Below are positions 5,612 through 5,872 of a stretch of 5,872 bases of DNA, piece by piece. Within the stretch, counting starts at the first letter, position 1; each line of letters begins with the position of its first letter. The translations under genes were made by a program, and so were the position numbers. The notes beneath the pieces were generated by a model. It worked only from the letters and a program-made list of their open reading frames with translations, did no database searches and was not told where the DNA came from. The stretch comes from Gammaproteobacteria bacterium (GTDB lineage: Bacteria > Pseudomonadota > Gammaproteobacteria > Pseudomonadales > Azotimanducaceae). The DNA lies in contig JABIVN010000335.1 in NCBI GenBank assembly GCA_018667205.1, positions 1 to 5,872 on the forward strand, written 5' to 3'.

Positions 5612-5872
5612 ATGACCGACTTCAATAACGACGAAATTAAAGAGCTACGCGAATTACTTGAAAAAGAAAAAATCCGCAAACTCAAACAACTTTATTCCCA
5701 CCTAATGGACAGCGGCCAAATCGATGCTTTAGCCGATATCTTCACCGAAGATGCCATTTGTGAGTTCGGCCCAGAGTATGGTAACTGGGAAGGCAGGGAA
5801 ACCATTAGAACCAACTACCACGGAGTGTTTGACGGTCAGGCACCGTTTAGTGTGATGCATCATATTACTAAC
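5612..5872 (+). CDS. SnoaL-like / NTF2-fold family protein, N-terminal part (3' end outside window)
   Basis: The frame runs 87 codons from the ATG to the window edge without a stop. After a charged N-terminal helix (about 7-27, Glu/Lys/Leu-rich), the pattern 'LYSHLMDSGQIDALADIFTEDA' (residues 27-48), then 'WEGRETIRTNY' (59-69) and 'MHHITN' (82-87), is the typical first half of the SnoaL-like domain: Tyr and Asp on the first helix, 'lFteDa' leading into the first strand, 'G.e.I' on the next helix, and a His-His-x-x-Asn strand lining the pocket. Full proteins are usually 130-160 residues. Members include polyketide cyclases, ketosteroid isomerase relatives, dehydratases and many proteins of unknown role, so the exact reaction is open. 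It is transcribed away from the TonB-dependent receptor from its own promoter, suggesting joint control across the shared intergenic region. Confidence 0.85.
   Translation, partial: MTDFNNDEIKELRELLEKEKIRKLKQLYSHLMDSGQIDALADIFTEDAICEFGPEYGNWEGRETIRTNYHGVFDGQAPFSVMHHITN

Noticed and set aside
1..5872. CRISPR array, tRNA, rRNA, insertion sequence or attachment site
   Set aside because: No regularly spaced repeats, tRNA-like cloverleaf, transposase or integrase frame, or terminal repeats with target duplication were seen on either strand.

Overview
The window looks like a piece of a Gram-negative chromosome, most likely a proteobacterium (an environmental or marine gammaproteobacterium is my inference). 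The best evidence is a full TonB-dependent outer-membrane receptor and an exported SGNH hydrolase with a Sec signal peptide. Base composition looks mixed, near 50% GC by eye, with AT-rich intergenic regions. There is no RNA gene, CRISPR array, transposase or phage gene, and nothing marks the region as a recent insertion.

Layout, left to right. Bases 1-280 (+) are the 3' end of a gene whose product resembles the C-terminus of a ThuA-like domain. A 118-base gap holding two inverted repeats follows. Bases 399-1739 (+) encode a secreted SGNH/GDSL esterase with an intact Ser-Asp-His set. It converges, with only 20 bases between stop codons, on a CurA/leukotriene-B4-dehydrogenase-type NADP-dependent reductase (1760-2788, -). 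Upstream of the reductase, a clear bidirectional Rho-independent terminator (about 2825-2861) separates it from a TonB-dependent receptor (2873-5404, -). A 207-base divergent intergenic region (5405-5611) carries a consensus -10 box embedded in repeated TTGGC/GCCAA elements. The window ends inside a SnoaL-like (NTF2-fold) gene on the + strand (5612 to beyond the edge).

How the genes may work together is inference. The receptor would import a scarce ligand across the outer membrane. The reductase (enone/double-bond reduction) and the SnoaL-like protein (often an isomerase, cyclase or dehydratase in ring-compound metabolism) are the kind of enzymes seen in small-molecule catabolism. The SGNH hydrolase and ThuA-like protein on the other side fit deacetylation or breakdown of sugars or glycans, and may be a separate functional unit. 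No substrate can be named from sequence alone. I do not see a clearly new type of system. The most notable points are the operator-like repeat cluster at the SnoaL promoter, a long imperfect hairpin between the first two genes, an inverted repeat shared by two convergent genes, and a matched pair of Asn-Cys-Trp motifs in the esterase.
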